DNA from: an uncultured Veillonellaceae bacterium
GTDB lineage: Bacteria; Bacillota; Negativicutes; Veillonellales; Dialisteraceae
Direction of reading: 5' to 3'
Length of the DNA: 15,391 nucleotides
Assembly (NCBI GenBank): GCA_958439155.1
Contig: CAUBUJ010000025.1
Span: forward strand, 1 to 15,391
Shown here: piece after piece, positions 6,174 to 13,321 of the stretch
How the letters are laid out: every line of letters starts with the position of its first letter
How positions within the stretch are numbered: the stretch's first letter is position 1
Notes under the pieces: generated by a model
Seen by the model: the letters and a program-made list of their open reading frames with translations, nothing else
The model's database searches: none
What the model was told of the DNA's origin: nothing
Made by a program: the position numbers and the translations under genes

Positions 6174-6254
6174 CGATTAGCAATTAGCAATTAGCAATTA
6201 GCTGTTAGCTGTTAGCGACTAGCAACTAATAACTAGTAACTAGCAGCTGGCTGC
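6171..6254 (+). repeat. Heptanucleotide tandem array, TAGCNNN x12
   Basis: Twelve consecutive 7-base units: TAGCGAT, three TAGCAAT, two TAGCTGT, TAGCGAC, TAGCAAC, TAATAAC, TAGTAAC, TAGCAGC, TGGCTGC. The early units are almost identical and later ones drift, as expected of an array growing by slippage at one end. The first unit supplies the azlD stop codon. It lies between azlD and the shared azlD/mntH terminator. Confidence 0.92.
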
Positions 6255-6308
6255 TGGACGCTGTCGGCCCTTTATTCACTTTCGGCGGATAGGGAGATTT
6301 TGCCAATA

Positions 6309-6342
6309 AAAAACGGCTCAGGGATGTCCTTGAGCCGTTTTT
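6309..6342. terminator. Bidirectional terminator between azlD and mntH
   Basis: AAAAACGGCTCA (6309-6320) pairs with TGAGCCGTTTTT (6331-6342), with further pairing into the loop. A runs on the left and T runs on the right give a U tract on both strands, fitting its place between convergent genes. Confidence 0.92.
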
Positions 6343-6353
6343 GAATGTTTCCT

Positions 6354-7619
6354 TTATTCTCCAGAGAAGGCCTGCATGAGGAGAAGTATATTGAGATAGG
6401 TCACGATGAGGCCGATCACCCAGAGCATGATCCGGGTGTAGCCTTTGTTGGCGTACTTTCCCATGACCCGTTTGGACGAGGTGAGGTAGATCTGGGTGAA
6501 AATGGTAATGGGCAGCTGCATGCTGAGGAAGACCTGGGAATAGATGAGGCCTTCGAAAGGGGAGGCAATGAAAAGGATGATGATGCATGCCGGCACCATG
6601 GTGAGGATGGAGCCGAGGCGGGTATGTTTATCCTGGGAGTCATAAGGCTCGCCGAGCATGCCTGCGAAGATGACGCCGCCCGCCATGGAGGAGGTAAGGC
6701 TCGACGCGATGCCCGCGAAAAGAAGGGCGATGCCGAAAAGGAGGGCCGACATGGAGCCGATCATCGGCGTCAGAAGGGTTCCTGCCTGAGCGAGGTCGGT
6801 CACTTCGATGCCGTTGGCGAAGAAGGCCGTAGCAGCGACGAAAATGATGGCGCTGTTGATGGCCCAGCCCACGCCCATGGAGAAGATAGTATCTACGTAT
6901 TCCGTTTTGAGCCGTTCTTCAATTTCACCCTTTCCTTTCAGGTGTATTTCCTGGGCCTGGATGACTTCCGAATGGAGGAAGAGATTGTGCGGCATAATGA
7001 CCGCGCCGAGGACGCTCATGATGATGGCCATGGCGCCTGTGGGGATGACCGGCATGACCCATCCCGCAGAAGCGGCTTTCCAGTCGACAGGGATGAGGAA
7101 AATTTCCGCGATGAACGCGGCGCCGATGATGGAGACGAAGCAGATAATAATTTTTTCTACCCGTTTATAGGATTTGCTGAACTGAAGGTAGAGGGTGAGA
7201 AGGAGCATGATCACCGCACCGGCCTTGATGGGGATGTGGAAGAGCATCTGGAGGGCGATGGCGCCGCCCAGAAGTTCCGCGAGGCCAGTGGATACGGCAG
7301 CCATCATGGCTGTGGTGAGGATGACATTTTTCACATGGCGCGGCATGTAGGCGGTGGCCGCTTCTGAAATGCATTTCCCTGTGACGATGCCCAGGTGCGC
7401 CGCGTTGTGCTGGAGAATGATGAGCATGATCGTCGAGAGGGTTACCACCCAGAGGAGCTGGTACCCGTACTGGGAGCCGGCGGCAATATTGGAGGCCCAG
7501 TTGCCTGGATCGACGAACCCCACCGCGACCAGGAGCCCCGGCCCGATGGATTTCACCAGGTCCACAAAAGAAGTGATTTTTGGTTTCTGCTTATCTTTCC
7601 AAAGCTGGAGTAAATTCAT
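6354..7619 (-). CDS. mntH: Nramp-family divalent metal (Mn2+/Fe2+) transporter
   Basis: A proton-coupled importer of Mn2+ and related divalent metals in the cytoplasmic membrane. The 421 residues are of usual length for bacterial Nramp and include about 11 hydrophobic segments. The metal-binding motif of TM1, DPGN, is at residues 37-40 (GFVDPGNWAS). The TM6 motif MPH is at 209-211 (VIMPHNLFLHS); its methionine is the residue associated with selection of transition metals over Mg2+ and Ca2+ in this family. AAAGGATC precedes the ATG. The gene is alone on the minus strand, divergent from sppA and convergent with azlD. Control by a DtxR/MntR-type repressor is plausible; a candidate site lies in the upstream region. 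The choice between manganese and iron cannot be made from sequence. Confidence 0.93.
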   Translation of the reverse strand: MNLLQLWKDKQKPKITSFVDLVKSIGPGLLVAVGFVDPGNWASNIAAGSQYGYQLLWVVTLSTIMLIILQHNAAHLGIVTGKCISEAATAYMPRHVKNVILTTAMMAAVSTGLAELLGGAIALQMLFHIPIKAGAVIMLLLTLYLQFSKSYKRVEKIIICFVSIIGAAFIAEIFLIPVDWKAASAGWVMPVIPTGAMAIIMSVLGAVIMPHNLFLHSEVIQAQEIHLKGKGEIEERLKTEYVDTIFSMGVGWAINSAIIFVAATAFFANGIEVTDLAQAGTLLTPMIGSMSALLFGIALLFAGIASSLTSSMAGGVIFAGMLGEPYDSQDKHTRLGSILTMVPACIIILFIASPFEGLIYSQVFLSMQLPITIFTQIYLTSSKRVMGKYANKGYTRIMLWVIGLIVTYLNILLLMQAFSGE

Positions 7620-7650
7620 AGATGGATCCTTTCTGATTGGATTTGACAGA

Positions 7651-7708
7651 TTTAAGACTGCCTAAACCTGCCTGTACCTATTATACCGAGATTTTTCTGA
7701 AAAGGCAG
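7651..7708 (-). promoter_or_regulatory. Probable mntH promoter with candidate operator
   Basis: On the minus strand TATAAT occupies 7685-7680, with only a poor -35 (CTGCCT, 7708-7703) at 17-base spacing. Transcription would start near 7673. Just downstream, TTTAGGCAGTCTTAAA (minus strand, 7666-7651) is an imperfect palindrome with TTTA/AAA ends resembling DtxR/MntR-type boxes. The -10 is good; the operator is a guess from position and base pattern. Confidence 0.45.
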
Positions 7709-7752
7709 GGGAGAATGTATGCGTTCTTTTTCTATGTGCATGCAGAAGAGAA

Positions 7753-7786
7753 AATACATGAATGTATTGCGCGATGCGAGTATAAT
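7753..7786 (+). promoter_or_regulatory. sppA promoter with palindromic operator candidate
   Basis: A perfect TATAAT (7781-7786) lies about 50 bases before sppA. No good -35 is visible. Instead the -35 position is covered by the palindrome AATACATGAATGTATT (7753-7768), 7-bp arms around GA. The transcript would begin near 7793 and carry a small GGCCC/GGGCC hairpin (7802-7816) before the ribosome binding site. Confidence 0.55.
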
Positions 7787-7834
7787 ACAAGCATCAAGAG
7801 CGGCCCGGGAAGGGCCTTTCAGAAAGGACAGGGA

Positions 7835-8773
7835 ATGATCAGATATACAAAGAAACAACTGTGGGTCATCGCGGCGGCGGTGCTGATCGTGATCGCCGCG
7901 GCAGCAGAGGCGTTTCACGGCGGATGGCAGGAAGAAGCGGCCCAGGGAAGCCGGGGCTATGTGGCGGTGATCCGTGTGGACGGCACCATTTACGGCGGGG
8001 AAGGCAGCGGCAGTTTCCTTGAGCAGGGACAGGGTACGGCCAGCGAGAGCGTCATGCGGGAGCTCCGCCAGGCAAGAAATGATCCGAAAGCAAAAGCGGT
8101 GCTGATCCGCCTCAATACGCCGGGCGGATCGGCAGCGGCGGCGCAGGAAATCGCCGAGGAAGTGGACAAGCTCCGGAGCAGCGGCAAGCCTGTGGTGATT
8201 TCCATGGGTGATATGTGCGCTTCCGCCGGGTACTGGATCGCCAGCCGGGGCAATTATCTTTTCGCCAGCCCCGCCTCCATGACAGGAAGCATCGGCGTCT
8301 ACATTGACTACAACAATATAGAAGAACTGATGAACAAGCTGGGCATCCGCAATGACAAAATCAAGAGCGGCGCTCACAAGGATATTCTTTCCTGGTCCCG
8401 CCCCATGACCGATGAAGAACGGGCTCTTCTCCAGAAGATGGTCGATGATATTTACGGACAGTTCGTGCATACCGTGGCGGACGGCCGCCATATGGATGAA
8501 GCGAAGGTGCGGAGCCTTGCTGACGGGCGGGTCTTCACTGGGCGGCAGGCTCTCGACGCGGGTCTCATCGACGCGGTGGGCAATTATTATGACGCCCTCG
8601 ATTACGCAGGCAATGCCGCCGGCTTTGGGGAAGGGCATATCCCGACGAAGAGCTACAGGGAGGGCGCGCCTCTGCTGAGCCTTCTCACAGCGCAGGCGCG
8701 CCGTTTCGGAGCGGAAGCGGCATCCGGCGCGGCAGACCATTTCTTAGGGCAGAACGATCCGGCCCTCCGGTAA
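7835..8773 (+). CDS. sppA: Signal peptide peptidase SppA (S49 family)
   Basis: A membrane-anchored serine protease that degrades released signal peptides on the outer face of the membrane. It has 312 residues, similar to the short Bacillus-type SppA (about 335). An N-terminal anchor (about residues 8-28) is followed by the S49 core: VAVIRVDGTIYGG, IRLNTPGGSAAAAQEIAEEV, and the nucleophile Ser130 in MCASAGYWIAS. The general base is probably Lys182 in IKSGAHKD, 52 residues on, the same spacing as Ser147/Lys199 of B. subtilis SppA. The ATG at 7835 is supported by AAAGGA at 7823-7828; the longer frame starting at 7637 runs through the promoter and is rejected. A YIP1-like gene follows after 15 bases. 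Confidence 0.95.
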   Translation: MIRYTKKQLWVIAAAVLIVIAAAAEAFHGGWQEEAAQGSRGYVAVIRVDGTIYGGEGSGSFLEQGQGTASESVMRELRQARNDPKAKAVLIRLNTPGGSAAAAQEIAEEVDKLRSSGKPVVISMGDMCASAGYWIASRGNYLFASPASMTGSIGVYIDYNNIEELMNKLGIRNDKIKSGAHKDILSWSRPMTDEERALLQKMVDDIYGQFVHTVADGRHMDEAKVRSLADGRVFTGRQALDAGLIDAVGNYYDALDYAGNAAGFGEGHIPTKSYREGAPLLSLLTAQARRFGAEAASGAADHFLGQNDPALR

Positions 8774-8788
8774 GATAGGGAGATTGGT

Positions 8789-9376
8789 ATGAATTATTTT
8801 CTTGATCTGGTTTATCAGCTCATTACAAGACCGCGCCTGGCCATGCGGACCATCACCAAGGGAGAAAAATTGGGACAGGCAGCAATCCTCTGGCTCTTCG
8901 TCATCGTGATGACTTCCTTTACCACCTTGATTGAAGGACCGGGCATCCTTACGAGGCTTCTGTTCTGCCTCTGCGGATTCGGACTGTCCCTCGTGCTCCA
9001 CAGCGCGGTGATCGACTACTGCGCGGGCTTCATGGGCGGCCGGGGGAGCGCCAGAGGCATTACCGCAGGATTTCTCGCGGCGAGCCTTCCCTATGGGTTT
9101 ACCGTATTCGGCGGCGTTCTTTCCCTCTTTGGCCTGACCTTTCTGGAAAGCCTTCTGGGAACGGCGGTGGTGGTATGGAGCTTTATTCTCGACGTGCTGG
9201 CCATCAGCGAGAATTACGGATTCTCTACAAGCCGCGCCATCGGCACCGCCTGCATACCCGCCGTTCTCGGGGCGGTCTTCGTGCTGTGCCTTTTCCTTCT
9301 CGGAATGGCAGCTGCCGTGGCAGGGCTTTCCCAGATTGGCGGCGCCGGTATGACCGATGTGCTCCAGAGTTTCTAA
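8789..9376 (+). CDS. YIP1-like integral membrane protein
   Basis: A 195-residue multi-spanning membrane protein of unknown role. After an amphipathic N-terminus (MNYFLDLVYQLITRPRLAMR), about five hydrophobic segments are visible, around residues 32-50, 54-80, 92-115, 118-138 and 147-180. The N-terminal pattern (short helix, then 'P..A.R.I...' and the first membrane segment) and overall layout match the YIP1-domain proteins common in Bacillota, but there is no diagnostic catalytic residue. AGGGAG (8777-8782) precedes the ATG. It lies 15 bases after sppA and is probably co-transcribed, suggesting a shared role in membrane or secretion maintenance; this is inference. Confidence 0.7.
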   Translation: MNYFLDLVYQLITRPRLAMRTITKGEKLGQAAILWLFVIVMTSFTTLIEGPGILTRLLFCLCGFGLSLVLHSAVIDYCAGFMGGRGSARGITAGFLAASLPYGFTVFGGVLSLFGLTFLESLLGTAVVVWSFILDVLAISENYGFSTSRAIGTACIPAVLGAVFVLCLFLLGMAAAVAGLSQIGGAGMTDVLQSF

Positions 9377-9410
9377 GCTGGTTTGACAATTTCACAAAGT
9401 ATCAAAGACG

Positions 9411-9467
9411 ATGCGCGGAGCGGAGAAAAGTGTTTCACAGACGTTTCATTTTCCCCATTCCGCGCAT
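9411..9467 (+). repeat. Inverted repeat between the YIP1-like gene and glmS
   Basis: ATGCGCGGA (9411-9419) is exactly matched in reverse complement by TCCGCGCAT (9459-9467). Inner bases (AAAA with TTTT, GG with CC) allow a long imperfect stem. No T run follows, so it is not a classic terminator. Its right arm ends five bases before the glmS -10 and may act as an operator or as a 3' hairpin for the upstream transcript. Confidence 0.6.
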
Positions 9468-9468
9468 G

Positions 9469-9477
9469 TGTTATAAT
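9469..9477 (+). promoter_or_regulatory. glmS promoter (extended -10)
   Basis: TGTTATAAT (9469-9477) is an extended -10 with a perfect TATAAT hexamer. No good -35 is present at 16-18 bases. Transcription would start near 9484 and give an untranslated leader of about 150 bases before glmS. Confidence 0.65.
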
Positions 9478-9483
9478 AAACAA

Positions 9484-9637
9484 GTATATGTTACTGTGTA
9501 AAGAATTCATGAAGCGGCCCTCCCGGTGCCGCGCTATGGAATAATAAGAGAACGGCGGCCCTGCCACAGAGGCTGACCGTTCCCTGACAAAGCGTAAGAA
9601 CAAAAAGAGTAAGAGCAAATTTGAAGGAGGAAACAGT
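9484..9637 (+). promoter_or_regulatory. Structured 5' leader of glmS, class unknown
   Basis: This leader of about 150 bases contains at least two hairpins: GCGGC (9514-9518) with GCCGC (9528-9532), and GAACGG (9550-9555) with CCGTTC (9577-9582), the latter with further internal GCC/GGC pairing. It ends in AAGGAGG (9624-9630). The position invites comparison with the glmS ribozyme, but the conserved GCGCC cleavage core and GACGAGG segment are not visible. Some post-transcriptional control is plausible but unproven. Confidence 0.4.
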
Positions 9638-11464
9638 ATGTGCGGTATTGTAGGCTATGTAGGAAATGGAGAGGCCTCGGATTTTTTGATTGACGGACTC
9701 CGCCGTCTCGAATACCGCGGGTATGATTCCGCAGGCATCGCCATTTATGAAAATGGAGAAATCAAAATCGAAAAGAAGAAGGGACGCCTCACCAATCTCA
9801 TTGAAGAATTGAAGAAGCATCCCCTCTCCGGCCATATCGGCATCGGCCATACCCGCTGGGCCACCCATGGCCAGCCGTCGGACAACAATGCCCATCCCCA
9901 CGGGGACTGCCACAATCATTTCGTCATCGTCCACAACGGCATCATTGAAAACTACATGGAACTGAAGCGGGAACTGATCGCCAAAGGCCATGTATTCAAA
10001 TCGGAAACCGACTCGGAAGTGGTGGCCCATCTGGCGGAAGAACTGGACGACGGCGATTTCCTTTCTACCGTACGGAAAGTGCTGAAGCGCATCACCGGTA
10101 CCTACACCCTTCTCTTCCTGGACCGGGATGATCCGGATACCATCATCTGCACGAAGAAAGACAATCCTCTCATCATCGGCCTCGGCAATGGGGAAAACTT
10201 CATCGCCTCCGATATTCCGGCTGTCATCACCAGGACCCGCCGGATCTACGTCCTCGACGACGGGGAACTGGCGGTAGTGAAGAAGGACAGTGTCACCGTG
10301 TATGACGCGGAAGGTCTGCCCATTTCCAAGAAGATCCAGGAAGTGACCTGGAGCGCGGAAGCGGCGGAAAAAGGGGGCTATCCCCATTTCATGCTGAAAG
10401 AAATTTATGAACAGCCCAAAGCGGTGCGGGATACCGTGCAGATTCATCTCGGAAAAGACGGCTCCGTCCTCTTTGACAACCTGAACTGGACCAAGGCTGA
10501 TCTCTCCAAATTTGACAATGTGCTCATCACGGCCTGCGGTACGGCCTACCATGCAGGGCTCGTGGCAAAGCACTACATTGAACGGTTCGTGAAGATTCCG
10601 GTCTCTGTGGAAATCGCGTCGGAATACCGCTACAGCCATCCCCTCACCACCGAGCGGACCCTGGCCATCGTAGTGAGCCAGTCCGGCGAGACCATCGATA
10701 CCCTGGCGGCCCTCAAAGAAGCGCGGCGCCTTGGCGCGCAGAGCGTGGCTGTGACCAATTCCATCGGCTCTTCCATCGCCCGGGAAGCGGACTACACCAT
10801 TTACACCCTGGCCGGTCCGGAAATCGCCGTAGCCTCCACGAAGGCCTATACGACCCAGCTGGTGGCGCTCCTCATGCTTTCCCTTTATATGGGACAGGTG
10901 AAGGGGACTGCAGCGAAAGAAGAAGTGGCCCGCATTACAGAAGCGCTCCAGAAGCTCCCCTCCGACATTGAAGAAGTGCTGAAAGAAAAAGAACATATGG
11001 CAGCCTTCGCGGACAAGCTGAAAAACGCGGAAGATATTTTCTACCTGGGCCGCTCCATCGACTACGCCATCGCTATGGAAGGGGCGCTGAAGCTGAAGGA
11101 AATTTCCTATATCCACGCGGAAGCCTATGCCGGCGGCGAACTGAAACACGGGACGCTGGCTCTCATTACACCGGAGACGCCGGTCATCGCTGTGGTCACC
11201 CAGGATGAGATCGCGTCCAAAATGTACAGCAATATCCAGGAAGTGAAGAGCCGCGGCGCTGAAGTGATCGGCATCGGCTACGCAGACGATACCGAACTGC
11301 CGCGGTATACCACGGAGACGGTACGCATCCCGAGAGTGGATGAATTCATCGCTCCCATTCTCTCGGTCATCCCCATGCAGCTTCTTGCCTACTATACAGG
11401 CATCAAGAGAGGCAATGACGTGGACAAGCCGAGAAATCTCGCGAAATCTGTGACTGTAGAATAA
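9638..11464 (+). CDS. glmS: Glutamine--fructose-6-phosphate aminotransferase (isomerizing)
   Basis: The enzyme makes glucosamine-6-phosphate from fructose-6-phosphate and glutamine, the first committed step to UDP-GlcNAc for peptidoglycan. The 608 residues match the family length. The N-terminal class II glutaminase domain starts MCGIVGYVG with the nucleophile Cys2 and the RRLEYRGYDSAGIA, GHTRWATHG and HNGIIENY blocks. Two SIS sugar-isomerase domains follow (about 285-430 and 455-590), with CGTAYHA (from about 299) and SQSGETIDT (about 347-355). The C-terminus KPRNLAKSVTVE is the conserved tail that contributes to the active site. AAGGAGG with 7-base spacing sets the start. trpS follows after 65 bases. 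Confidence 0.98.
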   Translation: MCGIVGYVGNGEASDFLIDGLRRLEYRGYDSAGIAIYENGEIKIEKKKGRLTNLIEELKKHPLSGHIGIGHTRWATHGQPSDNNAHPHGDCHNHFVIVHNGIIENYMELKRELIAKGHVFKSETDSEVVAHLAEELDDGDFLSTVRKVLKRITGTYTLLFLDRDDPDTIICTKKDNPLIIGLGNGENFIASDIPAVITRTRRIYVLDDGELAVVKKDSVTVYDAEGLPISKKIQEVTWSAEAAEKGGYPHFMLKEIYEQPKAVRDTVQIHLGKDGSVLFDNLNWTKADLSKFDNVLITACGTAYHAGLVAKHYIERFVKIPVSVEIASEYRYSHPLTTERTLAIVVSQSGETIDTLAALKEARRLGAQSVAVTNSIGSSIAREADYTIYTLAGPEIAVASTKAYTTQLVALLMLSLYMGQVKGTAAKEEVARITEALQKLPSDIEEVLKEKEHMAAFADKLKNAEDIFYLGRSIDYAIAMEGALKLKEISYIHAEAYAGGELKHGTLALITPETPVIAVVTQDEIASKMYSNIQEVKSRGAEVIGIGYADDTELPRYTTETVRIPRVDEFIAPILSVIPMQLLAYYTGIKRGNDVDKPRNLAKSVTVE

Positions 11465-11472
11465 TTCAATAA

Positions 11473-11507
11473 AAACGCTGACCCTCTGTATTGGAAGGTC
11501 AGCGTTT
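11473..11507 (+). terminator. Hairpin between glmS and trpS (weak terminator or attenuator)
   Basis: AAACGCTGACC (11473-11483) pairs perfectly with GGTCAGCGTTT (11497-11507), loop of 13 bases. Only three T residues follow before CC, so termination is probably partial. The hairpin ends eight bases before the trpS ribosome binding site, and no promoter is visible between it and trpS. Confidence 0.65.
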
Positions 11508-11529
11508 CCTGCCCGTAAGGAGGCCCATT

Positions 11530-12522
11530 ATGGAAACTATATTTTCTGGAATTCAGCCGAGCGGCGATCTCACTCTCGGCAATTACCTGGGAGCGCTGAA
11601 AAATTTCATCGGATTCCAGGATACCGCCACATGCTACTACTGCATCGTCAATGAACACGCTGTCACCGTGCCGCAGGATCCAAAGCTCCTCCATGCACGC
11701 ACCAGAAATCTGGCAGCCCTCTATATCGCGGCCGGCCTCGATCCGAAGAAAGCCACCATTTTCGTCCAGTCGGAAGTGCCGGAACACGCCCAGCTCGGCT
11801 GGATGATGATCTGCACCGCCTACGTAGGGGAAATGGAACGGATGACACAGTACAAATCGAAGGCAAAGAAAGAAGAAGCCAAGGAAGGGTTTATTCCCAT
11901 GGGCCTCATGACCTATCCGCCCCTCATGGCAGCAGATATCCTCCTCTACCAGGCGACCCTCGTCCCGGTCGGTGAAGACCAGCGGCAGCATATGGAAATC
12001 ACCAGGACTCTGGCGGAACGGTTCAACCGGAAGTACGGCGAAGTATTCACCCTGCCGAAGATGTTCTCCCCCAAAGGCGGCGCCCGCGTCATGAGCCTCC
12101 AGGATCCGACCAGCAAAATGAGCAAGTCCGATGACAACGAAATGGCCACCATCCACATGATGGATGAACCGGATGTGATCGTAAAGAAAATCAAGCGGGC
12201 CGTCACTGATTCTCTCGGTCATGTCCACTACGACAAGGAAAACCAGCCGGGCGTATCCAACCTGATGAGCATCCACGCCGCGATTTCCGGCAAGACTTTC
12301 GACGAAATTGAAAACATGTACGAAGGCCAGGGCTACGGCGTATTCAAGAAAGATGTAGCTGATCTGGTAGCAGGAGAAATGGCGCCGATCCTCTCCCGGT
12401 ACAAAGAACTCATGGGCAGCCCCGAGCTGGACCAGATCCTCGACGAAGGTCGGGAAAAAGCGCATGAAACCGCGCACAAGACCTATGAAGCGGCCATCCA
12501 TGCGATGGGGCTTTACCGCTGA
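11530..12522 (+). CDS. trpS: Tryptophan--tRNA ligase
   Basis: A class I aminoacyl-tRNA synthetase that charges tRNA-Trp in the cytoplasm. The 330 residues are typical for the bacterial enzyme. The HIGH-like signature is TLGNYLG (residues 15-21) within SGIQPSGDLTLGNYLG, and the second signature is KMSKS (196-200) within SKMSKSDDNE. The substrate-pocket block VGEDQRQHMEITR is also present. TAAGGAGG (11516-11523) with 6-base spacing fixes the start at 11530; the in-frame ATG at 11491 lies in the upstream hairpin. It may share a transcript with glmS. No tryptophan T-box is present, unlike trpS in many Bacillota. Confidence 0.97.
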   Translation: METIFSGIQPSGDLTLGNYLGALKNFIGFQDTATCYYCIVNEHAVTVPQDPKLLHARTRNLAALYIAAGLDPKKATIFVQSEVPEHAQLGWMMICTAYVGEMERMTQYKSKAKKEEAKEGFIPMGLMTYPPLMAADILLYQATLVPVGEDQRQHMEITRTLAERFNRKYGEVFTLPKMFSPKGGARVMSLQDPTSKMSKSDDNEMATIHMMDEPDVIVKKIKRAVTDSLGHVHYDKENQPGVSNLMSIHAAISGKTFDEIENMYEGQGYGVFKKDVADLVAGEMAPILSRYKELMGSPELDQILDEGREKAHETAHKTYEAAIHAMGLYR

Positions 12523-12540
12523 TCGATGATAAGACAAAAC

Positions 12541-12574
12541 AAAAGAGACATGTCATACAAGGCATGTCTCTTTT
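12541..12574. terminator. Bidirectional terminator between trpS and the secreted-protein gene
   Basis: AAAAGAGACATG (12541-12552) pairs perfectly with CATGTCTCTTTT (12563-12574), loop of ten bases, with T-rich sequence after it on the plus strand and its A run giving T on the minus strand. It serves convergent genes. Confidence 0.88.
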
Positions 12575-12590
12575 ACTTTTTGCGTAATGT

Positions 12591-13172
12591 TTACGCTTTG
12601 GTTTCCGTGCTCACCAGCGGGTCTTCCGCGGTGAAAACATTGCTTTTCTTGTCGTAGGTGAGGATATGGGAGGTCTGTTTCCCTGCGTTGTCTGTCAGAT
12701 GGAGAATGAGCTGTTTTTTCTGGACTTCAATGGACGCTTTCTCGTAGGTACCTTCTACAGAGGACGCGTCAAAAGCGGTCTGGTACTTTCCCTTGCTGTA
12801 CGAGACGAGGAGGCATCCTCCTGGGGCACCTGTATTCAGCAGGTAGAAGCGGCGCCCATTTCCCGTGTCTACAATGGGAGTCACCGAGACGAGAGCGCTT
12901 TTCACAGCCCCATTCTGAATGTAAGCAGGAAGCTTCAAGGCGAAGGCGTCTTCATCGGCAGTATTGCCGTACTGAAAATAAAATTCCGCCGTGCCGTCAG
13001 CAGTGGAAATGGCGGTCTTCAGATTCTGCTGCGCCGTGAGAGCGATCCGGGCGGCGCTGGATCCGCCTTCGGTGTAGAACCGGCTTTCTGTGCCGCTGGT
13101 CCAGTCCGCGCGGGCAGCGGCGGTGGTCATAAGCGCGGCTGCGAGAGTGAGCACGAAGAGTTTCTTTTTCAT
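12591..13172 (-). CDS. Secreted protein of unknown function
   Basis: I do not recognise this 193-residue protein. It has a classic Sec signal peptide (MKKK, hydrophobic core FVLTLAAALMTTA, likely cleavage after AAARA near residue 22). The mature part of about 170 residues looks beta-rich and soluble, with motifs such as FYFQYGNTADEDAFALKLPAYI, RRFYLLNTGAPGG and LLVSYSKGKYQTAFDASSVEG (written in parts). There is one cysteine in the mature part and no lipobox, so it is not a lipoprotein. AAGGAGG precedes the ATG. It is monocistronic, convergent with trpS and divergent from the AEC permease. A cell-envelope or extracellular role is likely from export alone. Confidence 0.82.
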   Translation of the reverse strand: MKKKLFVLTLAAALMTTAAARADWTSGTESRFYTEGGSSAARIALTAQQNLKTAISTADGTAEFYFQYGNTADEDAFALKLPAYIQNGAVKSALVSVTPIVDTGNGRRFYLLNTGAPGGCLLVSYSKGKYQTAFDASSVEGTYEKASIEVQKKQLILHLTDNAGKQTSHILTYDKKSNVFTAEDPLVSTETKA

Positions 13173-13211
13173 CAGGGTCCCTCCTTGTGTGAATCAAATG
13201 ATGTTAATATT

Positions 13212-13240
13212 ATTATACTAAAGCAGGAAGGGAAAGCAAA
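13212..13240 (-). promoter_or_regulatory. Promoter of the secreted-protein gene
   Basis: On the minus strand TATAAT (13217-13212) lies about 40 bases before the start codon, with a weak TTTGCT -35 (13240-13235) at 17-base spacing. The region between is AT-rich. Confidence 0.6.
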
Positions 13241-13277
13241 GGAAATTTTTCCCGCTGTGGCGGCGCATGGGGGACCG

Positions 13278-13286
13278 TGCTATGAT
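13278..13286 (+). promoter_or_regulatory. Promoter of the AEC permease gene (extended -10)
   Basis: TGCTATGAT (13278-13286) is an extended -10 with one mismatch to TATAAT. The expected -35 position holds no consensus. The start codon is 35 bases downstream. Confidence 0.5.
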
Positions 13287-13321
13287 AGGGCCGTAATGAA
13301 TCCTGGAAAGAAGGAAAGAAA

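Noticed and set aside
6171..6254. CRISPR array
   Set aside because: Units are 7 bases with no spacers, and there are no cas genes nearby.
9383..9411. TTGACA at 9383-9388 as a glmS -35
   Set aside because: No -10 hexamer lies at 16-18 bases; the usable TATAAT is more than 80 bases downstream.
9484..9637. glmS ribozyme
   Set aside because: Position is right, but I could not find the conserved GCGCC cleavage-site core or the GACGAGG segment. It is reported only as a structured leader.
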